Assembly: GCA_964487505.1 (NCBI GenBank) | Contig: CAZARD010000008.1 | Location: 10,238-74,237, forward strand | Reading direction: 5' to 3' | Source of the DNA: JAFDVJ01 sp964487505 | GTDB taxonomy: Bacteria; Acidobacteriota; Blastocatellia; Pyrinomonadales; Pyrinomonadaceae | DNA length: 64,000 nt | In this document: in pieces, positions 43,216 to 52,206 of the stretch | How positions within the stretch are numbered: the first letter of the stretch is position 1 | Layout of the letters: each line of letters opens with the position of its first letter | Notes under the pieces: model-generated | Databases searched by the model: none | What the model saw: only the letters and a program-made list of their open reading frames with translations | What the model was told of the DNA's origin: nothing | Program-made: the position numbers and the translations under genes

Positions 43216-45537
43216 CTAATACGCTTTCGTGAGTTCGGAGCCTGTGTAATAGTGCTTGATGATCGCGTCGTATTTGACGCCCATCTTGGCGAGGCCGAAG
43301 GCGCCGTATTGGCACATTCCGACGCCGTGGCCCCAGCCGCGGCCGGTGATCTGGTACGAGACGACGCGGCCGGCCGAGTCGTAGCGTTTGTTGAGGACGA
43401 AAAGCTGCTCGCGCAGACGCATCGCCGACCGGATCTTTCCGCCTTTCAGCGTAAAACGACCGTTCGTCCCGATGATCTCAAGTTCGGTCGCGCGGCGCGA
43501 AAACCCCTTTTGCTTGATGTTCAGATCGAGCAGCGAACCGATGCCGCGGACGTATCGCGAGAGCCGCGACTGGAGCGCCGCCGGCGATAGGGTAACGTTC
43601 CAGACCGAGAAAGGCGACATCTTCTCGGCGACCGTCGGCTCGTCCGACGGCTTGACCTCGAGGTAAATGATCTCGCCCGCCGCGTTTGTCTGATATGCGA
43701 CCTGCTCGCCGCCGATCAGCGCGACCTCCCTGACCTGGAACAACTGCCCGCCGAACTGCCGGAAAAGAAAGACGTTCGGACTGACGTTTATTGGTTTTTC
43801 GGACCTGCCGCTTTTGAGGATCAATTTTCCGTCCGCGCTCGGGCGGGCCTCGCCCGTTTGCAGCGCCGGGATCCATTTCTTCTTGACGTAAAGATTCTCT
43901 ATCAAACGAAGAAGATGCGCGCGCGACATCGCCCGGTGCGGATGGAACGCGCCGTCGGGATACAGAGTCAGCCAACCGTCGCGGAACATCATCGCGATGT
44001 TCGCGCGCTTGTCCTTGTCGACATCGGCGGCATCGCTGAACGAAAGCTGGTAGTTGATGTCCGACTCGCTCATCAGCATATCGTTCTGCTCGGGGCTCGA
44101 CATCAGTCTCGCCAGCAGATCGCCGAACTCGATCGCGTGAACATAATCCTCCGAAAACGGCGGATAAGGCTTGCCGAGCCTGAGAGCGATCTGGTTGATC
44201 CAGCTTTGAAGCTCGGTTGATGTCGGCTGCTGGTCGAACCATTCGTCCGTGAAGCGGTTCGTCTGGATGATGAATCCGTTGACGGCCATCTGCGAAGTCA
44301 GGCGGACGAGATCGATGCGGTCCGCGCTTTCGACGCGCGGCAGTTCACGGGACGAGCGGATCAGGAACGGATCGAAGTACTTTCTTCCTTCAAGCGAACA
44401 CTCGACGCCGCGGAGATACGGCTCATTGAATTCGAAGATATTCTCGGAATTCTCGGTCCTTCCGCCGCAAGTCGATGTGTATAGGGCGTTTATCGGCTTT
44501 CCTTTATAAGTTCCGACGATCCCGCGGGTCTGGTTGACCGCCATCGTCCCCATCGAGGTCTCAGCCGAAACGCCGCCGTAGACCTGCGACCAGACGGTCG
44601 GCAAAAGATCGAAGCCCTGCGACGAATAATATCCGAGGTTCGCGATCGCATATGTCCGCGCCGCGACGGCCTGCGCCTTCTGCGCCTCCAGCGCGGGCAG
44701 CCCGAGTTCTTTCGGGACGACGCCGAGCAGATAATCCTCGATCGGCACTTCGTTGACGACGGTCAGACTGCCTCGCGAGTTGACGAAAACCTCGATCCGG
44801 CCGCGATACGCCTTGCCGTTGTAACGGACCGGAACCGCCCGCCGGTTTAGCGATCCGAAGGCGATCGGTTTGAACGACGAGAACTTCGAAAGCTCGGTCG
44901 CGCCGGAAACGATGATCTCCTTGACGTTTGGATCGATCGGCGCGTCCGCGGTTCGCTGATTGGACGCTGTCGGCCGGATCAGGCTTCTGATCTCGGATTT
45001 CGGGTTCGGATTGTTGCGGAGCTGCTCGGACAGGGCGACCGCCTCTTCGGCGGGCTGCGTCTTCTTTTCGGTCACGATGACGACGTCCTCGAAACCCTTC
45101 TCGGCGAGATCGGACTTGTACTGGTTGGCGTCCTCGATCGTATCCTTCGTTTCGCCGACCTGGACGCGCCATTTGTTCGTCACGGGATCGAGCGATGCAA
45201 TCGCTTTCTCGCCGGCATCGCGGACCTCTTTCGCGATGTCGTCGGCATCGGCCTGGGATTCGAGGTTCTGGATCTCGAAACGATAGAATTCGATCACCGG
45301 CGGCCGGTATGCGCGCGGTGCGACGGTGACGCGGTTGACGGCCAGTATCTTGTCAGGCTCGTTCGCGGAGGCCGAGACCAGCGTCGCATCCGAGGTCGTG
45401 ATGGTCGCGCTGCCGGCATTGGTCGAAAGCCCGATGCGGACGGTCGGTTCGGCGGCAAACGACAGGTAACTGTTCGCGGTGACGTTGCTTGTCGCCAGAA
45501 CGATGGCGGTCATAACGAAGAGAACTCGAAAGCACAT
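43216..45537 (-). CDS. SpoIID/LytB-domain protein with SPOR and S-layer-like regions
   Basis: The protein has 773 residues from ATG 45537, with a signal peptide (MCFRVLFVMTAIVLATSNVTA). An N-terminal SPOR-like segment (VIEFYRFEIQNLESQADADD, WRVQVGETKDTIEDANQY) binds peptidoglycan glycan. The SpoIID core follows: EVPIEDYLLGVVPKELG, AQAVAARTYAI, and STCGGRTENSE with the catalytic region. A stretch resembling an S-layer homology unit lies around LSFSDAADVDKDKRANIAMM. A GHGVGMCQYGAFGLA motif closes it. The enzyme type is a lytic transglycosylase that acts on denuded glycan. It is not tied to sporulation here. Confidence 0.9.
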   Translation of the reverse strand: MCFRVLFVMTAIVLATSNVTANSYLSFAAEPTVRIGLSTNAGSATITTSDATLVSASANEPDKILAVNRVTVAPRAYRPPVIEFYRFEIQNLESQADADDIAKEVRDAGEKAIASLDPVTNKWRVQVGETKDTIEDANQYKSDLAEKGFEDVVIVTEKKTQPAEEAVALSEQLRNNPNPKSEIRSLIRPTASNQRTADAPIDPNVKEIIVSGATELSKFSSFKPIAFGSLNRRAVPVRYNGKAYRGRIEVFVNSRGSLTVVNEVPIEDYLLGVVPKELGLPALEAQKAQAVAARTYAIANLGYYSSQGFDLLPTVWSQVYGGVSAETSMGTMAVNQTRGIVGTYKGKPINALYTSTCGGRTENSENIFEFNEPYLRGVECSLEGRKYFDPFLIRSSRELPRVESADRIDLVRLTSQMAVNGFIIQTNRFTDEWFDQQPTSTELQSWINQIALRLGKPYPPFSEDYVHAIEFGDLLARLMSSPEQNDMLMSESDINYQLSFSDAADVDKDKRANIAMMFRDGWLTLYPDGAFHPHRAMSRAHLLRLIENLYVKKKWIPALQTGEARPSADGKLILKSGRSEKPINVSPNVFLFRQFGGQLFQVREVALIGGEQVAYQTNAAGEIIYLEVKPSDEPTVAEKMSPFSVWNVTLSPAALQSRLSRYVRGIGSLLDLNIKQKGFSRRATELEIIGTNGRFTLKGGKIRSAMRLREQLFVLNKRYDSAGRVVSYQITGRGWGHGVGMCQYGAFGLAKMGVKYDAIIKHYYTGSELTKAY

Positions 45538-45717
45538 CCCTTTATCATAGTTTCTGCGGGGCCGTTTGTTCAATTTGACGCGACGAAGAAACCGGCCGCC
45601 GCTTTCACGCAAACTGCGAGAGTTCCGCGTTTACGCAATCCGTAATAGTTGCGCGTGCACGCGTGACCGCAAGTCGACGATGGAGCGCACTGACAGGAGC
45701 AAATGACTGGAGCTAGA

Positions 45718-45850
45718 CCGACTGGAGCGCAAGCGTCCCGCTTGCAACGGCGAGAAACGCCGTGATGTCCCCGCCGAAGAAGGTTCATTCTTCCCCGGAA
45801 GCGGTTCGCGCTTCGCGCTCCAGCAAGCGGGACGCTTGCGCTCCAGTCGG
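45718..45850. mobile_element. MITE-like element with 28-bp perfect inverted repeats
   Basis: Bases 45718-45745 and 45823-45850 are exact reverse complements over 28 positions, separated by 77 bases containing two smaller hairpins (CGGCG/CGCCG and GAAGCG/CGCTTC). No transposase is present. It lies in the 319-base gap between the SpoIID-like and M14 peptidase genes. The arm contains a GGAGCGCAAGCGTCCCGCTT-type word that I have seen described as a common repeat in related genomes (recollection, not checked). Confidence 0.75.
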
Positions 45851-45856
45851 CTTGAT

Positions 45857-48253
45857 CTATCTCATCTCCAAAGCGTTGAAAACAAAAGGAAACGTCGCGT
45901 AGGTCTGGCCGCGGTGCTGGGGGCGGAACGCGAAAAGGACGATGCGGCCTTTTCCGAACGCGGTCTCGGCGAGCGCCGTCTTCCCGTTGATGAGTTTCTC
46001 GCCGAGCATCCATCCGGACAGCAGCGCGTCTTTTTCGGCGTATTTCGCGACCGACGCGACCGTCTTCGGATCGGTGATCTCGAAAGCCGAACTCGTGATG
46101 AAGTAGGCGGCGGATTCCGACGCGATCCCGCGCGCGAGCCTCGCCCGGCGGTCGACCGTGAGCCTCACGATCGAGCCGGGATTGTAAAATTCGTTTCGTT
46201 TCAAACCGCTGACCGCGTTCTTCATCGGCAGTCCGAAGCGTTTGATGACGAGTTCGCAGCTGTCGTCGAAACAGACGAGCGTTCCGCCGTTCTCGACGAA
46301 GCGTTTCAGGCTCGCGACGCCTTCCTCGCCGATCCCGCCGGCGATCTCGGCCGGATAGCGCTCGGCGCTCAGCCCGCGGACGATGGTGTTCTCGCTGTCG
46401 GCCGGCAGCACGATCGTATCGTACGGAAGGTCTCCGGCGCGCATTTCCTTGTCGGTTAACGAACGGTACGCGATCCCGTGATTATCGAAGACAAGCCGCG
46501 TCCAGCCCTCGTCCATCGAGCCGGCGGCGCCCTTGTAGAGCCCGATGCGGGGCGCCGTCCGCAGCGGGTTCGGAATCTTGGCGAACGGTTCGCCCGCCGG
46601 CGAGAGATTGAGAACGGCACGCGCCTGGTCGATGTTCGAGAGTTTCCGGAGCTTGGGCCTCAATTTTTCGGGATCGCGCGTACTCCAGATCTCGTGCGTC
46701 TCGACGCCCATCTGAAGAGGCAGCGTCCAGCCCGCGACGTCGTAGGGCGGCTCGGCCTCGCCGTTGGCGCCGATCCGGTTCGGATAGACCTGCTTTTCGA
46801 ACAGGCTGAGGATGTTGTTCTTCTGCGCCTGATTGACATATACGAGGAAAGATCCGAGCGGATGCTCGTGAAAATCGTCGCGATTCGCCCGGTCCATCGA
46901 GAACCAACCTTCTTCCGTCATCAGATGCACTTCGATGCCCTGCCACATCAGGATCTCGACGAACCGCGCCACCGAATGCGCGTTCGGCTGCCCGGCCGGG
47001 ATCAGGAACGCCTGCGGCTCGTCGTCGTCGGGAACGAGGTTCGCGCGGCCGAGATCGTGGAAATTGCGCAGATAGCGATCGCGGAACTTCGCCGCCATTT
47101 CGAGCACCGAACGCGACGCGATCATTTCCATCCTCGCGATGTCCGCCGGACGCCAAACGCCGCCGGGCCAGGCCTCGGGGAAATTGGTCGCCGTTTCGAG
47201 CGCCGAACGCATCCCTCGCGTCGAACTGCGCTGCAGTTGTTCGCGCGAGATCGTCGCCGGCGTCATCAGGTTCGCGCTTGCGGCCTCCGACAAGATGCCG
47301 ATGGAATTATGAAAGTACGGCGCAGACCGGAATCCGCCGTGCCACCAAGTGTCGTAAGTCGCGTTTGTCGAAACCCCGGACATTCCCGCGGCCTGGATGT
47401 CGGCGGCCATTTTGTAGCCGATCGTCCCGAGATCGCGCAGGATCAGCGGCGAGATACGCGGGTTCGGCGGATCGAAGAACGGCGGAAGGGTCATCCGCGA
47501 TCCTGACTGGCCCTGCTGGTGAATGTCATAGACGATCTGCGGAAACCATTCCTGCCAGAAGAGCTTCGTGATGTTCTGCGTCTCGCGCAGATTGAGCATG
47601 AACCAGTCGCGATTGTTGTCGTGGCCGGCGTAATGATGGTAAAGCTCGGGCGGGTTGGTGCCCTCGAATTGTGTCCCGAGCGTATTCCGGTACCAGTCGG
47701 CGACGATGTCGATCCCGTCCGGGTTCGGCGACGGGATCAGGATGAGCACCGTGTTCTTCAGGATCTCCAGTGTTCCCGCATCGTTCGCGCTCGCCAGCTG
47801 ATGGGCGAGATTCATCGACATCTGGGAGGCAACGATCTCGGTCGAATGGATCGAGCACGAGATGGCGACGACGGTCTTGCCCTGTTTGATCAGCGATTCA
47901 AGTTCCGCCGCGTTGCGGATCGAGGCCGGGTCGGCGAGTTTCGCGCTGATCCGCCGGATCTTCTCGAGATTCTTGATGTTCTCGGGCGACGAAATGAAGG
48001 CGACGAACTGGCTGCGCCCGAGAGTCGATTTTCCGATCTCCCGGACCGCGACCCTCGCCGAGGCCTTGTCGAGCGCCGCGAAATAGCTCGAGATCTGCTT
48101 CCAGTCGGCGATCGTCCGGTCGTCCGTCGGATTGAATCCGAGGAACGAGACCGGCGTCGGCACGGTTTGCGCATACGCGCCGGCGGCAAGCAAAAGAACG
48201 ATGATGGTTTTGGAAATCGCGGCTATCGTTATAGATTTATGACTATTGATCAT
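45857..48253 (-). CDS. M14 zinc carboxypeptidase family protein, secreted
   Basis: The protein has 798 residues from ATG 48253 with a signal peptide (ISKTIIVLLLAAGAYAQ). The peptidase domain shows HSTE in SIHSTEIVAS as the HxxE zinc pair, and a later His in YDIHQQGQSG as third ligand. A C-terminal domain of ~300 residues (class-I glutamine amidotransferase-like, TLVCFDDSCELVI) follows. It would remove C-terminal residues or trim peptides in the periplasm. Its ATG and the ATG of the divergent acyltransferase share CATG at 48251-48254, leaving no room for separate leaders. Confidence 0.9.
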   Translation of the reverse strand: MINSHKSITIAAISKTIIVLLLAAGAYAQTVPTPVSFLGFNPTDDRTIADWKQISSYFAALDKASARVAVREIGKSTLGRSQFVAFISSPENIKNLEKIRRISAKLADPASIRNAAELESLIKQGKTVVAISCSIHSTEIVASQMSMNLAHQLASANDAGTLEILKNTVLILIPSPNPDGIDIVADWYRNTLGTQFEGTNPPELYHHYAGHDNNRDWFMLNLRETQNITKLFWQEWFPQIVYDIHQQGQSGSRMTLPPFFDPPNPRISPLILRDLGTIGYKMAADIQAAGMSGVSTNATYDTWWHGGFRSAPYFHNSIGILSEAASANLMTPATISREQLQRSSTRGMRSALETATNFPEAWPGGVWRPADIARMEMIASRSVLEMAAKFRDRYLRNFHDLGRANLVPDDDEPQAFLIPAGQPNAHSVARFVEILMWQGIEVHLMTEEGWFSMDRANRDDFHEHPLGSFLVYVNQAQKNNILSLFEKQVYPNRIGANGEAEPPYDVAGWTLPLQMGVETHEIWSTRDPEKLRPKLRKLSNIDQARAVLNLSPAGEPFAKIPNPLRTAPRIGLYKGAAGSMDEGWTRLVFDNHGIAYRSLTDKEMRAGDLPYDTIVLPADSENTIVRGLSAERYPAEIAGGIGEEGVASLKRFVENGGTLVCFDDSCELVIKRFGLPMKNAVSGLKRNEFYNPGSIVRLTVDRRARLARGIASESAAYFITSSAFEITDPKTVASVAKYAEKDALLSGWMLGEKLINGKTALAETAFGKGRIVLFAFRPQHRGQTYATFPFVFNALEMR

Positions 48254-49094
48254 GCAAGACCTTGTCCTCGAAGCAATTGAGCAAAACAAGAAACTGACCT
48301 TTCCCGTCAGTGAGTCTAACAAATCTAGGGTTCTCGGAAAACTCAGATACTGGTGGGGCTGGACCGTGGCGGGGACGCTTCTTTTGTTCGTCGCGCTCCC
48401 GCTGATGATCTTTCTGCGCATCATCAACCGCAAGCTTTGGCTCTATCCCTGGTGCTTTTGGGGCGCGAGGATGTGGCTCGGCGCTTGCGGCGCCAAGGTC
48501 AGGGCCGTCGGGACAGAGAATCTCGATCCCGAAACGAACTACGTTTTCGTGTCGAACCACCGGAGCTATCTGGATACCGCGGCGTTGTTCGCATTCACCG
48601 GGCGGCGGCTCGGGCTGGTCGGCAAGAAGGAGTTGCTGAAAGTACCGATCCTCGGCGTCGGGATGCAGTACGTGAACATCATCGCCATCGACCGGCGAAA
48701 TCCGGAAAAAGCGATGCAATCGATGCGAAAGGCCAAGGAGGTGCTCGAAAACGGTTATTCGTTCGGGGTCTTCGCGGAAGGCACGCGCGCGATGCCAGGA
48801 GAACTGCTGCCATTCAAAAAGGGCGCGTTCCACCTCGCGATGCAGACCGAAGCCCCGATTGTCCCGGTCGCCATACGCCATACGGACGAAATGATGGGAA
48901 AGCGGACCGGCGTTGCCTTCGCGGGCACGATCGAACTCGTGCTGTTGCCGCCGATCGAAACCAAGGGACTTTCGATCGAAACCGACCTGATGCCGTTGCT
49001 CCTGAAGACGCGGGGCGCGATCGCCCGGGCCCTCGGCGAGCCGGGCGAGTCGGAACCGGGAGCGTTAGAGGCTGTGTCAATGGCCGTCCGTTGA
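48252..49094 (+). CDS. 1-acylglycerol-3-phosphate acyltransferase family (PlsC-like)
   Basis: This 280-residue membrane enzyme is predicted to add a second acyl chain to lysophosphatidate. Two transmembrane helices lie in the first ~70 residues (TVAGTLLLFVALPLMIFL). The catalytic NHRSYLD supplies His and Asp (H-x4-D). EGTRAMPGELLPFKKGAF is motif III. The last ~10 residues (GALEAVSMAVR) are encoded by the left arm of the inserted element at 49068-49174, so the original tail has probably been replaced. TTG 48246 in frame is an alternative start. Confidence 0.9.
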   Translation: MQDLVLEAIEQNKKLTFPVSESNKSRVLGKLRYWWGWTVAGTLLLFVALPLMIFLRIINRKLWLYPWCFWGARMWLGACGAKVRAVGTENLDPETNYVFVSNHRSYLDTAALFAFTGRRLGLVGKKELLKVPILGVGMQYVNIIAIDRRNPEKAMQSMRKAKEVLENGYSFGVFAEGTRAMPGELLPFKKGAFHLAMQTEAPIVPVAIRHTDEMMGKRTGVAFAGTIELVLLPPIETKGLSIETDLMPLLLKTRGAIARALGEPGESEPGALEAVSMAVR

Positions 49095-49174
49095 TCTACC
49101 GGCGATCGTTCAGGGCTGGGCTCCTGCCCAGCCGTCGAACGACTGCACGCAATCATTCGGGTTGACACAGCCTC
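49068..49174. mobile_element. MITE-like element with 13-bp inverted repeats, inserted in a gene end
   Basis: GAGGCTGTGTCAA (49068-49080) and TTGACACAGCCTC (49162-49174) are perfect 13-bp terminal inverted repeats. A further 8-bp hairpin (GGCTGGGC/GCCCAGCC, 49114-49133) sits inside. The left arm is within the acyltransferase coding sequence, so insertion appears to have changed its C-terminus. No clear target duplication is visible. GGCTGTGTCAA-type ends occur in several insertion-sequence families. Confidence 0.65.
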
Positions 49175-49387
49175 GGTAGCGACCGGCAAACACGAATCGT
49201 GACGACCTGCCGGCTTTGTGAATGCGCGACGCCTATAGTCCGGTCGCTCTTGGATTCCGGACCGGCATCTTGCTGACGGACTTCGTCTTTCCGCGGGCAT
49301 ACATTAGACTAGACAAAGGTCACCGACTCACGACCCAGACCGAATGGGCGGACAGGATTCAATTTATATTCAATCCCCGGAGCGCGT

Positions 49388-50842
49388 ATGTCACGGATCA
49401 TCAGGAAAATTGATCGCGCGGTCGTAGAAAAAACCGCCGCAAGATGCAAGGCAAAGGGAATCACTATCCCGACGTTCGGTCAAATGCGTGACCCCGAAAC
49501 GGTTCCGCAATCGATCAGATCCCGACTGCCCGCGGTCGGTCTGTGGGATATCGATCCGCTGAACCTCTACCGAATCTCCTGGAAGAACGACATCGGAACA
49601 GGCTTGTTCGGCGGGGTCAATTTCATCGAGATACCGCGTGAGATGACCGGCGTGAAAGCAAGGATCGTCGGTCTCATAGGCAAGTACTTTCCGACCGGCG
49701 CGCACAAGGTCGGCGCCGCCTTTGGTTGCCTCGTGCCAAGATTGGTCAGCGGGGAATTCGACCCTGAGAAGCACAAGGCCGTCTGGCCGTCGACGGGAAA
49801 CTACTGCCGCGGAGGGGCCTTCGACTGCCGTTTGCTTGGCTGCACGCCGATCGCGATCCTGCCCGAAGGGATGTCGAAAGAGAGGTTCGAGTGGCTGAAG
49901 GAGATCGGATCGGAAGTGATCGCGACCCCGGGCACCGAGTCGAACGTGAAGGAGATCTATGACAAGTGCTGGGAATTGAAAAAGGACCCGCTGAACATCG
50001 TCTTCAACCAATTCGAAGAGTTCGGAAATCCGATCTGGCATTACAACGTCACCGGCCCGGCCCTCGAAGAAGCCTTCAGGGCGCTGAAGATCGAAAGCGG
50101 CAACGCCGCGGCCTACGTTTCCGCCACGGGATCGGCGGGAACCATCGCGGCGGGCGATTATCTGAAGACCGCGTTCCCGAACCTGAAGATCGTCGCGAGC
50201 GAGGCCCAGCAGTGCCCGACCTTGTTCATCAACGGATTCGGCGAGCACCGGATCGAAGGGATCGGCGACAAGCACGTGCCGTGGGTCCACAATGTGCGCA
50301 ATACCGATGCCGTGGCCGCGATCGACGACGAAGACTGCATGCGTGCGCTGAGATTGTTCAACGAACCCGAAGGAATCGAGTTCCTGAAGAGTCTTGGGGT
50401 CGGCGAACGCGCGGTCGGGGAACTGGAACTGCTCGGAATCTCGGGGATCGGCAATCTCCTGGCGGCGATCAAGACCGCGAAGTACTTCGAACTGGCCGAA
50501 AATGACGTCATCCTGACGATATTCACCGATTCGGTCGAACTTTACAGGTCGCGTCTCGATGAACTGACGCAGGAATGCGGCGACTATTCGACGATCCAGG
50601 CGGCGATGGACTATTCGGGGCCGCTTTCGCACCAGCGAACGGATTATTTCAAGGAACTTTCATATTACGACAAAAAGGCGATACATAATCTCAAGTACTT
50701 CACGTGGGTCGAGCAGCAGGGAAGATCGTCGAAGGAACTGAACGAACAGTGGGATCCCGGATACTGGAGATCTATTTTCGAGGAAGAAGTGGTAATGTTT
50801 GACGAATTGATCGAGGAATTCAATCAACTTGCAACAGCATAA
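49388..50842 (+). CDS. PLP-dependent enzyme of the tryptophan-synthase-beta/cysteine-synthase fold
   Basis: The protein has 484 residues, with GGAG before the ATG. Lys107 in PTGAHKVGAAFG should hold PLP, STGNYCRGGAFDC is the phosphate-binding part, and ATGSAGTIAAGDYLKTAF the glycine-rich loop. It lacks the YgeX signature that normally occupies this place in ygeW-type clusters (diaminopropionate ammonia-lyase). It may be a lyase or synthase acting on an amino-acid product of purine opening; the exact reaction is unknown. It is first in the purine cluster, with ygeY four bases later. Confidence 0.85.
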   Translation: MSRIIRKIDRAVVEKTAARCKAKGITIPTFGQMRDPETVPQSIRSRLPAVGLWDIDPLNLYRISWKNDIGTGLFGGVNFIEIPREMTGVKARIVGLIGKYFPTGAHKVGAAFGCLVPRLVSGEFDPEKHKAVWPSTGNYCRGGAFDCRLLGCTPIAILPEGMSKERFEWLKEIGSEVIATPGTESNVKEIYDKCWELKKDPLNIVFNQFEEFGNPIWHYNVTGPALEEAFRALKIESGNAAAYVSATGSAGTIAAGDYLKTAFPNLKIVASEAQQCPTLFINGFGEHRIEGIGDKHVPWVHNVRNTDAVAAIDDEDCMRALRLFNEPEGIEFLKSLGVGERAVGELELLGISGIGNLLAAIKTAKYFELAENDVILTIFTDSVELYRSRLDELTQECGDYSTIQAAMDYSGPLSHQRTDYFKELSYYDKKAIHNLKYFTWVEQQGRSSKELNEQWDPGYWRSIFEEEVVMFDELIEEFNQLATA

Positions 50843-50846
50843 GAAT

Positions 50847-52061
50847 ATGAACGTGGCGTTTGGCGAAATACTTGAGGAAGCAAAAAAGAACGAGCGGCAG
50901 GTTGCCGGGTTTCTCCGCGACCTGATCGCGATAAGATCGTTGAGTTCGGAAGAGGGCGACGTGATCGAGCGTATCCGCGAAGAGATGGAAAGATGCGGTT
51001 ATGACGAGATCATCATCGACGGAATGGGAAACATAATCGGGAGGATCGGCCACGGTAAGCACGTGATCGCGATGGATGCCCACGTCGACACGGTCGATGT
51101 CGGCAATCCCGCCAACTGGACGGTCGATCCGTTCGAGGGCGACGAACGTGACGGCATCATCTACGGCCGCGGCGCCTGCGATATGAAGGGCCCGCTCGCC
51201 TCGATCGTCTACGGCGGCAAGATCATCAAGGACCTCGGCCTCGAGGACGACTACACCCTTTATGTGGTGGGCAGCGTCCAGGAAGAGGACTGCGACGGGC
51301 TGTGCTGGCAGTACATCATCAACGAAGACAAGATCGTTCCCGATGTCGTGGTCATTTCAGAGGCGACGAACTTGGCTGTCTTCAGGGGACACCGCGGTCG
51401 TATGGAGATCGAGGTCCGAACGCACGGAATCTCGTGCCACGGATCGGCACCCGAGAGAGGCGTGAACGCAGTTTACAAGATGGCCCCGATCATCGAGGAC
51501 ATCGAAAAGCTGAACGATAGATTGAGCGGCGAGCCGTTCCTCGGAAAGGGGACCGTGACCATTTCCGCGATCCGCTCGACGTCGCCGTCGTTGTGCGCCG
51601 TTGCCGATTCGAGCACGATTCACCTTGACCGCAGGCTCGCGGCGACCGATACGCTCGAATCGGCGGTGAAAGAGATCGAGGATCTGCCGAGCGTCAAAAA
51701 GGCCGAGGCCGAGGTCGTGGTTCTCGACTACGAGGTGCCAAGCTGGAAGGGGTTGACGTATCCGACAAAGAAGTTCTTCCCGACCTGGCTCTTGCCCGAG
51801 GACCATCCCGTATTGAGCACGGGGATCGAGGCCTTTGAAGGTCTTTTCGGCGAAGCTCCCGTCGTCGGCCGATGGGTCTTCAGCACGAACGGCGTCGCGG
51901 TGATGGGAATGCACGGGATTCCGTGCATCGGATTCGGTCCCGGCGAGGAACAATACGCGCATATGGCGACCGAACATATTCCGGTCGATCATCTGGTGAA
52001 GGCCGCGGCGTGGTACGCGGCGTTTCCGCTCGTTTACGTTCGAGAGCAGGAAGGACGATAG
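50847..52061 (+). CDS. ygeY: YgeY-family M20 amidohydrolase/peptidase
   Basis: The protein has 404 residues from ATG 50847. The M20 metal ligands are His79 and catalytic Asp81 (DAHVDTVD), Asp112 (GRGACDMKG), Glu146/Glu147 (SVQEED) and a His further on. YgeY-like members are linked to selenium and purine use (family annotation), splitting an N-acyl or carbamoyl amino acid. It starts four bases after the PLP enzyme and is followed by a 145-base gap before carbamate kinase. Confidence 0.92.
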   Translation: MNVAFGEILEEAKKNERQVAGFLRDLIAIRSLSSEEGDVIERIREEMERCGYDEIIIDGMGNIIGRIGHGKHVIAMDAHVDTVDVGNPANWTVDPFEGDERDGIIYGRGACDMKGPLASIVYGGKIIKDLGLEDDYTLYVVGSVQEEDCDGLCWQYIINEDKIVPDVVVISEATNLAVFRGHRGRMEIEVRTHGISCHGSAPERGVNAVYKMAPIIEDIEKLNDRLSGEPFLGKGTVTISAIRSTSPSLCAVADSSTIHLDRRLAATDTLESAVKEIEDLPSVKKAEAEVVVLDYEVPSWKGLTYPTKKFFPTWLLPEDHPVLSTGIEAFEGLFGEAPVVGRWVFSTNGVAVMGMHGIPCIGFGPGEEQYAHMATEHIPVDHLVKAAAWYAAFPLVYVREQEGR

Positions 52062-52206
52062 TTTACGTTTTTTTTCGCCTCGGACCGTTTGCCCTTCCCG
52101 CCCCCCGGAAGATCGGCCGGCCCGCGAGATCGCTTTCCGGCGCTCCGGATCGGCAGTCGTGATCTCAAAACGGTCCGATGCGGGCAATAGCGAGCGCTGA
52201 ATTGCT

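Noticed and set aside
49222..49413. 63-codon frame upstream of the first PLP gene
   Set aside because: No ribosome binding site, no motif, and it overlaps the start of a well-supported gene in another frame.
49391..50632. 413-codon minus-strand frame opposite the first PLP gene
   Set aside because: Shadow frame; the PLP motifs on the plus strand are complete.
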